Assembly: GCA_000467715.1 (NCBI GenBank) | Contig: AJFK01000843.1 | Location: 1 to 60,473 of the forward strand | DNA from: Hysterium pulicare CBS 123377 | Taxonomy: Eukaryota > Ascomycota > Dothideomycetes > Hysteriales > Hysteriaceae | Direction of reading: 5' to 3' | Length of the DNA stretch: 60,473 bases | In this document: positions 11,191 to 22,068 of the stretch, piece after piece | Layout: each line of letters starts with the position of its first letter | Numbering within the stretch: position 1 is the first letter of the stretch | Notes under the pieces: model-generated | Database searches by the model: none | Seen by the model: the letters and a program-made list of their open reading frames with translations, nothing else | Told to the model about the DNA's origin: nothing | Position numbers and translations under genes: made by a program

Positions 11191-11198
11191 TTTATATA
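11191..11198 (-). promoter_or_regulatory. TATA-like box for the small minus-strand gene
   Basis: On the minus strand the site reads TATATAAA, 106 bp upstream of the ATG at 11085, followed by CA/CT-rich leader sequence. Its position is consistent with a core promoter. Confidence 0.4.
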
Positions 11199-12430
11199 GA
11201 TTAGTGAATAGGGTCATATCTTGGAGTGGGAAGATAGAGTATCTGAGACAGCTTGATGGTGTTTCAGGTTGAAGTTGTGCTTTTTGATAGGCAATCTGCT
11301 AAGTTCTCGTTTTCTATGTCTTACAAACAGCCTCTCCGTCTTTCGAATTCCAAAGCTTGCATATTGCGACTAAAACATTCAATGAGTGATATCAACCACA
11401 AGTTAGGCATCTGAGACGGTCTTCAATTTGATTATATGGGCGTTCTTCCAAAGTATCCCCGGCTTCGTCTTGAGCGTCAAACTCTCCACTTCTCATGCAG
11501 ATTATTGGGCAGTGGCAGACTGGTGGCTTGCGGAATATGTTATTTAGGAACCAAAATTTGTTCATTTTGGGTGAGGCCAAGTTTGAATGCGATTCCAAAC
11601 CGGGCTATGGCCAATAGGGCGGTGCTCGCTTCACCAGAAGAGTAGTTCAGTTCTTCGTAAGCCATTAATGCTTTACTAGTGAGACGAACTTCCTCGTTTT
11701 GGTATAATGGCGGCGGAGTTCCTCGTCTTCATCCCACCTATCGAGTCCAAGAGGCGCCTGGTGAAGTGAATGTATACTGTTGAAAGCCCTCCCATCCTTT
11801 TTACCGTCTCCTCCGCTGGCTTGATCTACGTCAAATTAGTTGAGAAGTTTCGATCCGGAGTTAGGTTATGCTTTAGAGTTGCCTTTTCAGTACAATATTA
11901 TGTATGACGGTTGGAAGAAGCTTAGCTAATGCCCAAGCGTGCCTCGGTTAACCTCCTTACATAACCCCTGAATTTATTGACCTTCTTCCCTTCTTTCTTC
12001 AACAAGAACTCTCCGAAGTGATTTAACCTTCATGTATTACAGTTCCTTTACCCGCAGTTCTCTCCGTTATACTAAGCTGGGTAGCCAATTCAAAATTTTC
12101 GTCATGCTCTTCTTCTAGAAGGGCCTTTTTCGAATTATTTGCGTTTATATATGGCATTTTCTGTCCACTACGCAAAGCGTCAATACATTATCTCCTTAAA
12201 GTGCTGTTCCAGTACAACCGTCCTTAGGCCTTCAATACCAAGAAAGAGACTGAAGGGTACAGCATAAACCCCCCTGCTTCATGAAAGCCATGGGCGTCAT
12301 AGTATTTCTCTTCCTCTTTACTAGAGCTCTCGGAGCTTCTTCTTCCTCCTCCCTCGACTCCTCATTCTACTCTCAGCCGTAGAACCAACCACCATCCCCA
12401 CCCCCATCCCCACTCTCAGACCTCTTTTAG
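11199..12430. other. Gene-poor region
   Basis: No supported gene in about 1.2 kb. Composition is mixed, with short CT-rich runs. Words similar to those of the tandem-repeat field further right (CAGTTCTCTCCGTTATACTAAG near 12055, CTGTTCCAGTACAACCG near 12205) suggest that the decayed repeat field may start here. Confidence 0.4.
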
Positions 12431-12435
12431 CTCTC

Positions 12436-12698
12436 GCCATAATCATCAGTATCATCAGCATCTCCACCCCTATTCAGCCCCCATTCCTCGTCAAGATCCG
12501 AGTTTTCCCGGATCCTGACAAGGAATCTCTCTTCCCCAACTCCCCATCAATCCCAATCCCGCCTTCACTTTCCGAACCCCTAGACCCACTCTCGCTCCAT
12601 CTCAAACTCCTCCTCTCCAATCCACCATTCCGCGTTAACTGTTTGGTATACTTTTCGCTGATGGCTTCAATGGGAGGGCAGTCGACGCAGAGTATCAT
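12436..12698 (-). pseudogene. Coding-like fragment, possible decayed gene
   Basis: On the minus strand, a frame from ATG 12698 begins MILCVDCPPIEAISEKYTKQ and continues Ser/Gly/Glu-rich. A second frame in the same stretch ends with an acidic tail, DADDTDDYGES then a stop, preceded by RFLVRIRENSDLDEEW. Both look protein-like, but I find no clean intron to join them, and the right flank runs directly into decayed repeat DNA. The most economical reading is the remains of a host gene end. The family is not recognised. Confidence 0.25.
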
Positions 12699-12879
12699 TC
12701 ATACGAAGTGTGTCGGACTTTATGTTTTCCCAGCCCAGTCACCAAGCTTATTTAAAGGCCTAATGTATCGTAGGCGGAAACTCGGTCAAGAGTAAATCAT
12801 TCCAGTAGCATTACCCGTGGAGTTCTCCGAGATTTCGTCCCTGGCACCGAAGCCGAGATGATGACCGGATCCATTGTCA

Positions 12880-15060
12880 GTTCGAGTTGCAGTGCTTTTA
12901 TAGCAGGCATTCCACTGCGTGAAGCTCCAAGAGATGAGTTTTCTTAGAGTCCTTTTCCAGTATACTGTTATGCAGTCTTACAATGTCTGGTATAACTTCA
13001 TTCCTTACAGTTCCTTTGTAGGAGTTCTTCTCGCTAGGCAAAACTTGATAGATAGCTTCTTGAGAGAGCTATTCAGACTTACCGTTCTAGACTATTATCA
13101 CTTAGATACGTCTAAGTTTCTCACTGTTTCTAAGGAGTCTCGTTCACAGCATCACGTGAAGCGTAGATAGTACTTAAAAGAGGGTTTCCAGCACACCATC
13201 ATTCATGCCTCTACTATTGAGTAAGCTACCAGTTCTCATAGTTCTCCTGTGGCAGTTCTGCGCGCTAAACAAGCCTGAGTTATATAAACTCTCCAGAGAG
13301 CTCTCTTAGCCTCCTGTTCCAGACCTTTAATATGTTTTTCTTATCCTAAGATGGCTATAATTAGATAAGTGAGCGCATTCCAAGACGTCATAGCTGAACT
13401 GATCCAGGAGTTAGTCAACCAGAATGCGTAGAAGCTGATGAACGACCTCCTGGACCAATCCGACATCATCCTTTGACATATGGAGGGACTAGTTTGAAAT
13501 AGAGTGAACGCGCAAGCGCTTTAAGCTGAGTAGTATATTTGGCCTACATAGATTAGCTAACTTAAGAGGTATTCTAGTCTCCTTTTATCTAAGACTCTAG
13601 AATCTAGCAGACTCTTATTTCCTACTGTACGTCAGGAGCAGTTCAAAGCATCTTGTAAAGCGTGAATGGATTCATACTTTAAGGCTCAGTCCTGCCTCCC
13701 ATTCGTATTGAAATTAAGACGCTGATTGAAGTATTCTTAGCTTAAGATGTAGGCTGGTAGAGTCAAAGAAGTTGTTAGGCCGTACAAAAGCTTCAGTAGC
13801 TACAGTATCACTTGAAATAATAAGGAGAATGAAGATCAAATAATAAAGAGACTTTAGCTAAAGGGAAAGCACCTCTAGAAGCATCAAGAAAGGTCTAAAG
13901 ACATAAGTTTCCTTAGAGCATATCTCTAGTAGACGTTTATCCAGATCTTTAATTACAAGCATAGCCCTATTCTATATAGTTCTTCAGGAGCACTTAACAG
14001 CTGTTTGTGAATCTCAGATGAAGTACAAACTTCAAGGGTGCTTCCCGTCCTCTATTATCTAGATCTCTAGAACTTAGCATAGAATTCCTTCTCACAGCTT
14101 GCCAGGAGTAGTTGTAAGTGCACTGCAAGTAGTGCAAGACTCAAAAATACCTACTATTCTAAAGAAGAATTCCAGTATACCCTTATTCAGAATTTGAATC
14201 TATAGTATCGGATCCTTTCACATAGTTCCCCAGGAGCAGTTGAAAGCAGCGTGTGAAGCTCAGATATATTAACTACAGGAAGGGCTTTTCTAGTATATTA
14301 TTACCTAGAGCTATAATTTACAGCACACTGTTCTTTCCCACGGCATCTCTAGAGCAGTTCTAAGCCGCACGTGCAGCTCAAGCATTTAGATAACTTAGAG
14401 AGTTATTCTAGCATACCTTTATCTAGAACTTTAATCACTAGAAAACTTCCCTCTATCTCTACTCTACAGGAGCAGTTCTATTCACTCCACAAAGGATAAG
14501 TTACGGGATTATCGACAGTAACTGAAGCCATTTAATAGATAATCCTAAGCTTAGATTAAGCCTTTTCCCATAAAGGGCTATTCTAGTATACTATTACTTA
14601 GGGCTCTTATAATAAATATACCTTTATTGCTCACAGTCTTGCTGGAGCATTTCTATTCACTACACAGAGCATAAGCCTTAGACTCGTCGACAGTAATTAA
14701 AGCATTTCAATTTATTATCATAAGCCTAGATTAAGTCTTTACCCTTAAAGGGCTATTCTAGAGTATCCCATTTCAGGAAGTTAGTAGATAGTCTACCTCT
14801 ATTTCCCAAAGGTTCATAGGAGCATTTCTATTCGCGTCACGCAGCATAAGTCTTAAGTTTGTCAATAATTATCAAAGTGTTTCATTCTATAGTCCTGAGC
14901 CCAGCTCAAGCTATTTCCTCTCAAGCCTTTCAGCAGAGTATCAAAATCCAGAATTCTATCAAGTAGTCTCCCCCCACTCATCATTCTCCGACGGGAGCAT
15001 TTCACGACCCTATCCAGTATGTTAGTGTCAAGCTTCCTCTTTTCCTAGGTATAGTAACTT
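12880..15060. repeat. Field of strongly diverged tandem repeats
   Basis: A core close to GGAGCAGTTC (variants GGAGCATTTC, GGAGTAGTTG, AGAGCAGTTC) recurs near 13628, 13988, 14104, 14234, 14350, 14469, 14651, 14820 and 14994. It is followed by AAGC-x-GC-TGTGAAGCTCAG-like sequence and then by a TTCTAGTATACC-x-TTATCTAGA block. Spacing is about 115-130 bp between 13986 and 14470 and about 170-182 bp after that. Three units between 14467 and 14990 also share a CATAAGCCTTAG / GTCGACAGTAAT / AAAGGGCTATTCTAG order. Weaker copies appear from about 12890. There is no open frame longer than about 80 codons. It looks like an old satellite or minisatellite eroded by point mutation. Confidence 0.7.
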
Positions 15061-15151
15061 CTACTTACAGCAAAAAGCCAAAACTAACTCCGGACCATCC
15101 CCAGAAGCAATCTCAATCTCAATCTCAATCTCGAAGACGGCCTAGAGCCGC

Positions 15152-15705
15152 TTAACGTCTACTTCTTATAAGGTTTTGGAGTCTCCCTCGGGCAGCGGTC
15201 TTCTGAATCACCCTACCCTCAACACGCATTTCATCAGTTTTCCGTAACTCCTCCGCCTTCTCATCCTCCTCCACCCAGTTCCCACTCCTAGCAACGTGAT
15301 TAGTGTCTGTTTCATCGTCCAAAGGCAGAAGACTTACCTTTCCACCCTATCCCTCTCCTCTCTCTCCTCCCTTCTCTTCCTCTCTGCCTCCTCATCCTCT
15401 TCCGGCGTGAACACATGGATGATCTCGCCACCATCATCCTCAACCTTCTTCTTCCCCTTCCCCTTTGCCACCCTAGGCTGATTGGCGCGTCGGGCAGGAG
15501 GCTTCACGACCCTGTGCTTCTGTTTGTTTAACTGCCTTGTCCGCATGTACGCGTCTCCGATCGCGAGGTCCTCAATATCCTTCTTCTTCTTAGCCTCAAG
15601 AAGTTCTTTTTGGCGAGTGGGTAGATCAGGGAGGGTAGGACTAGTGCTCTGGACGGAATTCTGAGTGGTGGTGGTCTGGAAATTGGGTGAATTTTGGCTG
15701 GACAT
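15152..15705 (-). CDS. Small highly charged protein, probably nuclear
   Basis: Two exons (15705-15338 and 15287-15152; 50-bp intron, GTAAGT donor, TGCTAG acceptor) encode 167 residues. The N-terminus is Ser/Thr/Gln-rich (MSSQNSPNFQTTTTQNSVQS). Basic blocks follow (RQLNKQKHRVVKPPARR and AKGKGKKK), then HVFTPEEDEEAERKRREERE, which is predicted coiled-coil or single alpha-helix, and a basic end (LIRSRR). The lysine/arginine clusters suggest nuclear localisation. No domain is recognised. The splice joins VER to SGNWVEEDEKAEELRK, keeping the charged helical character, which supports it. Confidence 0.65.
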
Positions 15706-16436
15706 CGTGACAGGTGGTTGCAGTAAAGGATCTTGTGTGGTTTGGTATCAAGAAGGATCCGGAGGTGACTGTGTAGAAGCAATTAGCACGAAGCCTCTTG
15801 GAGGTATCTTGGTCTGTGGTGGTGGTGCTGTGCGGAGAGAGATTGTTGTGGTGCTAGAGAGGAAAGGAAGCAGAGGAGCGATATTTTGAAGAAAACATTG
15901 TGCGAGTCTTGGCGCAATTTCCGAGCCGATGGTGAATGTGAATGTGAACGCTGGAGGGTGGCGTGATGCGGGTTCACTTACAGCTGTATGGGTGGGAGGT
16001 GAACCACCGTTTGGTGGAAGCCTGCACCCCAAAGCAAGGTCCATCGCCTTTTGAAATAGCCTTGACGACGGACCTTGCAATGGGATGCAGGTCTTATTCC
16101 ATGCTGAAGGCTGATGATGGAAGATGGTGTTGATGTGAAGGCTGTGGTGGAGGAAAGTGATGCTTAAATAGTCGGTTTCACCGCTCACGTGTGGATTGCT
16201 CACGGGGACCTCGCACACCTAACGGTATGTTAATCCAGACCAATCCGATCAATTGGATGTTCCAGGGGAACTTCGAACTTCGTACAATATGTTGACATGA
16301 TGTCAGTGAAGCAAGCAAGGCTGGAGGAAAAAAGCAACGAAATATCTCGTCTCGGAAGCAAAAAGGCCAAGGGCACATATAGACAATTGTTGAATGATCG
16401 ATATCGATAATCTACTTACTCTGCCTTACCGACCAT
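15706..16436. other. Intergenic region upstream of the small charged protein gene
   Basis: This holds the promoter and leader of the minus-strand gene at 15705 and the 3' flank of the kinase-like gene ending at 16437. A CACATTCACATTCAC run occurs near 15935-15950 (minus sense), also seen at about 20271-20288 before the kinase-like gene. A long minus-strand frame (15748-16218) is rejected as a gene. ATCGATATCGAT near 16397 is palindromic. Confidence 0.45.
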
Positions 16437-19400
16437 TCATATCCCTCCCAAATGCTTCAAGACCCTCGTACCATGAGTCCATGTCACGCCCAGAGCACCA
16501 GGAACATACTCCCCCGTACTCCCACTCCTCTGCCTCATACCTTCCCACTCACCCTTATACCTAGGCCAAGGCATCAAGACACCCGTACTCCACCTCCTCT
16601 TTGGCAGGGGTCGATCATATCCGGACCACTGCGCCTCACTCTCCTCTACGCTCTTAACAATCGCCTCCTGCAACTCCTCCTCCGCAATCCTCAACTCCCG
16701 GTCATGGACTTCATCGAATTTCTTGACGCCCGCATCCCTCTCGTTGCGATCGTGTCCAAAGAGGAAGTACCAATCGATAACCTCAAGGAATCTGCGAAGC
16801 CGCTTTTCGCTCTCTTCGACCGACTCATCTTCATCCCTTCCCATTAGAAGTACATCCGCCATCTTCTTGAGCATCGCCATGAACCGGTCGTCCGCGACGT
16901 AGGATCGCTTGATATGAACTCGCAGTCGGTCCCACTCATCATTCCAGATCCTCTCCGCACGTACTTTATATTCTTTGTCCATATGCTCTCTATGTTCCTT
17001 GTCCTCTTGTGACTCAATCATGCCTCTGGAGGTGAAGAGATACTCCCAGCGTTGAACGTCTTCCTCGATCTCTTTCCTCCACTTCGCAAGCCTTGTAATG
17101 CGGAGTCGGACTACTTCTTCGAGGAACTTGATTTGGGGCGCGTCTTCGGGTCGGCGCAAGAGCTCGGGCGAACATTCTAGCGCTGCGTAGATGATGACGA
17201 GGAAGAAAGAGTCGAGGTCGTGGGAGAGGGTGCGATGAGGAGTTTCTGCGTTTATGAGGGGGGATATGAAGCCGGGAGTGCCGATTTTCAGGTCTTGGGG
17301 AAAGGGGCGTTGGCCGTCGACGATGAGGGCTGAGGACCATCCGATGAGCGTGCCACGGTGGGATGTGCCGCGGACATCGCCAGTGAGTCTGGTAAGAGGT
17401 GTGGGTACAAGGATGTTGAAGGGTGATACATCTATACGGCATCAGTAACAGGCTCTGCGTTGAGAGGCGGACGGTGATTGCTGCTTCTAGCAAACGCAAA
17501 CGAAGCATCAGGGTAACGAGCTAAATAGAACTTACTTCCATGCATGACACCCTTTTCTTCCATCTTGTAAGCCTCATAATAACTGATCACGGCATCTCGC
17601 ACAATCGTCATAAGAGTGACCGCAATACACGGCGGCCGATCAATCGTCCAATAAGCCTTCTCCTTTGACGGATCCGGCGGCTTATAGTTTTGATCGGTCC
17701 ACTCAATCACCTCCATCAGCGGCGTAGCATACGACGTAAACCGCCGCATAAGCTGTCGTTTTGGCTGCGCACACTCAATATTGAACACGTTCGTCAAGCA
17801 TTTCGGATAGTTTCCAGTAACAGGAGTTGCATGTCGCCGCTCCGCAACCATGTCCGGAAGACAACGAGCACCGGCTTCTTTTAGGGTGACGAGGACATCG
17901 ACTTCATCTCCTGGTGGTGATGCGTGAGTTTGTGTTAGTTCCCAGGAGGACTTCAGAACTAATATCCCTTTGGGAATTGCTTTGTAGGGGCGTTCGGATG
18001 TGGCTGGTTCGATCTTTACTTCGCCGTCCCATATGCTGTCTGGGTTGAAGTCTTTTAGATGGTTGTCTTCGAACGTGGCACTCTCCTCATCTACATCATC
18101 TCGATCATAATCGCTTTCGAGCCGAGGTATCCGGGTTTGCATGCCCACGACGGTTTCGTTGGGGGTGTCATCATGTTCGAATCTGACTCGTTTTGCGCTG
18201 TGGCCGTTGGTCTTAATTTGGTCATCATGCTCATCCCTAGGTCTCTTCTTGCTTCCTGCCGAGCCTGGTAAGACTGCTTGGTCGACATCCATCTGTTCAT
18301 CATCTGGCAAAGTCAGAACAAATTGGGGTAGATCTAAAATCACATCTGAGTCGTGAGGAGCTGAGCTCCCGAATTCCGGGATATGATGCTCGAGTTCCAT
18401 GTCTTCACTCTCCGTTTCGCTAATTGTGATAAGCGGAACATCAAGAGCAACATTTGGAGTCTGTGCTGTTGAAGGTGGTGTAGGCGCTGATGGGTTGCCC
18501 ATGGGCAGATCACACTCCATACTATCAGTCTCGACTCCCGTCACAGTGATGACGGGAGGTTGCGGAAATTCCGACGTCTGTTTCTTCGGTGGTGCTAAAG
18601 ACACTGGTATGCCTTCATTCGTGAAACACACCAACTCATCAGTTGCGGCTCTGTAGAAGCACGGAACTGGGCCAGCTCCGTCAACAAGGTACTTCGACTT
18701 TCGGTAGAACTCGCGATCTACGCAGCTCAACATCAGCGTCCTCCAGCCCACGGGTAATATCGTATTCTTCTTCCTCTGCCTCTTCAACTTTCTATCCAAA
18801 GTACGTTTCGAAATTCGCTCTAGCTTCGAATTCCGCCAGAAGATTTTCGGTTCTACTCGTCCGCCACGAAGCCGGGATGTAGAAGCTCACCGTTAGAAGA
18901 GCGGAGGGCCCAGACGAGGTCGTCATCCTCTTCTGTCTTCCTTTTATCCTTCTTTTTCTCCTTCTTTTTCTGCCTCGACCTAGAGGCTCCGCCGAAGACG
19001 CCCCCCTTCGGAACCTGCAAAAGCCCAGCGGTTTGTGGCGGAGGGCGATTGAACTCTCCATCCAAAGTTTCGGGCCTCGTGATAGTAATGAAAGGAACAC
19101 TGTCGAAATCCTGCCCATACTCGAGGAACTTTTCAAAGATTCGCACTTCTTCGAGTCGGGCCTCATGTTCTAGTTCTCTAGGCGTCATCTGCTTGATGAG
19201 TGCAACGCGAACATGTCTACCTTGGAGTTCGGGCTTCCAATGGAGCACTTCTAGTTCCTTGTACCATCTTTGGGCGACAAGAAATGCTGAGGGTATCCCT
19301 TCGAATTCGGGAGTTTGACCTCGTGTGCTAGGATCGGCGATGAACTCGAGCAAGAAGCTGATAAGGCTGATTGCGTGGTTGTAGTCTTCCATGAACCGCA

Positions 19401-20099
19401 ACGGCGTTGTTAGGACGTTCTCAGAGTGATCGGTGTAGCAGACGAAAGCAACTGGCCTGATGAATAGAACTCCGAGCAGAAAGGGCCGCCAAGGTTGGTC
19501 TTCGAAGACGCGTTTGGCTCTGTTCAGCCATCGTCGATGCACATGCTCAACATGCCCGGCGATGCGGTAGTGTTTGCTGGAATGCTCCATAAGAAGCTGA
19601 ACACTTGTAAACTGTTTGCAACAAGGACCGGAGTAGAGGGCAAAATCAGGCTCAGGTCCTGGCTCTAGATCCAGGAGTTCTAGAGCTGGACGCCACCACC
19701 TGCGTTTCTTGGGGTGTAGCGGTGGCGGTCCTTCTATTTTTGCGTAGTGTAAAGAGAGTTCTTGGAGGTCCTGGTCCGACATCATTAATACTAAAGCATG
19801 AGAATAGGACGGAATTCATCTCTTACCTGCGTAGCAAATGCCTTGAGAACATGCTGACCAAAAGCATCCTCCTGCCACATTTCCTCCGACTCCCCGAGCT
19901 TGACTAGGCTTAGAAGCATCTTCGTGCCGTAGTGCTCTAATTCTCCCTCAAGCTTAAGGAGGTCTTTTGCTGGCATGGGAGAGAACGGCTGAGGTGGATC
20001 CTCAAGCTCTTCGAGATCTGCATGGTGGCAGTATGTTCCCGGTGGTACTGGATAGATGACGGCTTCTTCATAGCCGCAAAAACAGAGACCTAAGCACAT
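16437..20099 (-). CDS. Large FunK1-type fungal protein kinase-like protein, probable pseudokinase
   Basis: Modelled as five exons (20099-19827, 19770-18891, 18787-18693, 18634-17536, 17431-16437), which keep one frame through 1113 residues. The N-terminal half has FEDQPWRPFLLGVLFIRP and a following all-alpha part, the region seen before the kinase lobe in FunK1 proteins. A charged linker with KKRPRDEHDD and AKRVRFEHD blocks looks like a nuclear localisation signal. The C-terminal half has VLVTLKEAGARC, YYEAYKMEEKGVMHGNVSPF, KIGTPGFISP and HDLDSFFLVIIYAALE, matching the kinase C-lobe order. The HRD position reads HGN (Asp to Asn) and the DFG-like position reads LIGWSSALI where relatives have LIDWD or LIDFD, so both catalytic Asp are absent. 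The two middle introns (18788-18890, 18635-18692) are the least certain. Alternatively this could be two genes, but both halves are needed for one FunK1 domain. Confidence 0.7.
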
Positions 20100-20562
20100 G
20101 GCTGTATATTTTCATTAGCTATATCAGGCGACTATACACCGGTAAGTCTGCAAATGGAGGGAGAGGAGGGTGGTGGTGGACAAGATGTAATGAAACGCAA
20201 GACCAAAATGAGCCTTGTTAGCAAGTGGTTGATAAGTAAGCGATAGACGGTGAATTAAAGCTGCTGAGCGAGTGAATGTGAATGTGAATTTGAATGAAGT
20301 TGTGATGTCCACCTTGATGCGACACTACGATATCTAACAAACTGCTCCTTCCTCCTGAAACGTAGTCTAGCTGAGTTGTTCTAGAAGCGATGCTTGAAGA
20401 ATTTCGTCCAAAATCCCATAGGAAATGTGATCCCGTTTCATCTATGCCAATTTGAAGGCCGAGACTACTTCCTCACACCCTCAAAGGCACACTATGTCGG
20501 ACTGCGCTAGCACAACACGTCCCTATGTCATCGATAATGTATTCTTGAATCGGTTTCCTCCT
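20100..20562. other. Promoter region of the kinase-like gene and 3' flank of the dehydrogenase
   Basis: 463 bp between two minus-strand genes. Minus-sense TTCACATTCACATTCACTC lies at about 20270-20288, and CACCACCACC-containing pyrimidine-rich leader at about 20160-20180. No coding region is supported. Confidence 0.45.
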
Positions 20563-21516
20563 CTACTTCTTCGGCTTCAACGCATCTTGCTGCAGAATGC
20601 CGATCGCACCCTCCGCGGTTTCCATACCCTCCGTACCGCCTCTTTGATCTACGACTTTGCCCAGCACATCATAGACATGCGATATCTGGCCAAAAACCTG
20701 CGCCTGCTCTCCCCATCCCCCATCTTCGGCAAAACATTGGCCTATCTGATTCATCTCCTCAACCCATCGATATGCCTTATGGGTACATCCGACTATACTC
20801 TTCGCGGCTCGATCTTTTGCGCTCGGATTGAATTCCGTCATATAGTCCTCCAGATGGGGAAGGACACCAAGGGAAGAAGCCGTGCTGAACGACTGCACGG
20901 CCAACGCAGTAAAGCCTTTCGACATGGATGCAAAGCAGCATTTCAAGCCCGATGCACTACCAATCTTCGGCCCGATGTATTTGGTATTCAACGTTTCAGC
21001 GAGGGTAGCGCCGCTTGTGGGTGCGTCGTGCAGAGGATGTGGCCCTGAGACGGGAATGCCGGGCTTCTTCCATGATTCTGATTCGGCGGCTTGGGAGGGA
21101 GGTCCACCAATTATTCCACCATCCACAAAAACAAGATCTGGAGTCTGCGATCGGAATGCGGTATCAATTGCGGAGGCCGTCGTTGGAGAGATCGCATTGA
21201 GGTCGAGGAAGTAGAGAGGTGGGAGAGACGTAGGACGAGGAGGCGGGGTACTGTTGAGAGCACTGATAATCCGACCTGCAGTAGCGACAGCGTCTCTTGG
21301 AGGGACGATTGAGAGGATGTAGTCGCACTTTGCTACGAGTTCTGTGTCAGTAGAAACCAATTGTAGTTGCGCGGATTGAGCACGCTTCTGCGTCGCGGAG
21401 CTCCTGTTCGAAACGTTTGTCAGGACGCGATAATTGTTAGCCACGAGTAATTTTGCGATACCAAGGCCCATGGAACCAATGGATAGAATGCCAACAGTTG
21501 CTAATGGCGCAGACAT
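20563..21516 (-). CDS. NAD(P)-binding 6-phosphogluconate/3-hydroxyisobutyrate dehydrogenase-like protein
   Basis: A single-exon gene of 317 residues. The N-terminus has the Rossmann glycine pattern GILSIGSMGLGIAKLL and a following beta strand, VLTNVSNRS, that ends in Asn/Arg/Ser, a hint of NADP preference. SIVPPRDAVATAGRI and YFLDLNAISPTTASAI match the substrate and coenzyme loops of the beta-hydroxyacid dehydrogenase family. The C-terminal half has KCCFASMSKGFTALAVQSF, the start of the DUF1932 all-alpha domain, in which Lys (about residue 200) is the catalytic lysine of the family. Substrate is unknown; relatives reduce or oxidise beta-hydroxyacids. The start is unambiguous, directly before the Rossmann strand. 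Confidence 0.85.
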   Translation of the reverse strand: MSAPLATVGILSIGSMGLGIAKLLVANNYRVLTNVSNRSSATQKRAQSAQLQLVSTDTELVAKCDYILSIVPPRDAVATAGRIISALNSTPPPRPTSLPPLYFLDLNAISPTTASAIDTAFRSQTPDLVFVDGGIIGGPPSQAAESESWKKPGIPVSGPHPLHDAPTSGATLAETLNTKYIGPKIGSASGLKCCFASMSKGFTALAVQSFSTASSLGVLPHLEDYMTEFNPSAKDRAAKSIVGCTHKAYRWVEEMNQIGQCFAEDGGWGEQAQVFGQISHVYDVLGKVVDQRGGTEGMETAEGAIGILQQDALKPKK

Positions 21517-22068
21517 GATTGAAAGATCAAAGTATCAAAGCAGACTTCTGGGAAGCTGCAATGGACTGCAGACGCGGTCGGATTTAAATAATTACCATTC
21601 CGACGCCTTCTGGCTGACCTGTCTTTCGGCGGGGGGAAGCACTATACCAGCCACAAATCGCGTTATTCGATGGAATTCCCTTTACAGCCTAGAGTGTTGC
21701 ATATTGACATGGAGAAAGAACGAGTTTAGGCTGTGGAATTGGCGGTGGACGGCAGAGTCGGCATGTGTAGCTAGGTCCTGGGAGATGTTAAAGCGTACGT
21801 CATCGTTCACATGCACACAGATTGCTACACATTGGAGCTGGAGTAAGTGAAATATGCCAATTTCAATTATCTGCCATTAGAGGCCATAGAGACCAAAGAA
21901 TGAAATCTCCCGATAGCAAGAAACCGTTCGAGGGTATCATCAATCTCAATCTCCCAAAGCCGAACACCCGAAGTTCCATGAAGTTGATCGTCCTTCTCCT
22001 TGTTGTCGTCTTCCCATCCTAGTTCAAGTCTGCGTCTTGGGACCACAGCCTGGTATCAGATGCTGAAC
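21517..22068. other. Intergenic region upstream of the dehydrogenase gene
   Basis: About 550 bp with the promoter of the minus-strand dehydrogenase (pyrimidine-rich leader just right of 21516) and the 3' flank of the MARVEL gene. No gene is supported. Confidence 0.45.

Noticed and set aside
12880-15060. CRISPR-like array
   Set aside because: Repeats are diverged, spacing is 115-182 bp, there are no uniform spacers, and the host is a eukaryote.
15748-16218. Open minus-strand frame of 156 codons upstream of the small charged protein gene
   Set aside because: Composition (TFTFT from a CACATTC repeat, Pro/Ser/Thr/His-rich) reflects simple pyrimidine-rich promoter DNA; no motif or homology-like pattern, and it overlaps the likely leader of the next gene.
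17432-18799. Separate gene beginning at a Met (MDRKLKRQRKKN) on the minus strand at 18799
   Set aside because: The frame is long, but spliced as an internal part of the kinase-like gene it completes the FunK1 order and both bordering introns preserve phase. A two-gene model would leave an N-terminal lobe and a catalytic lobe apart.
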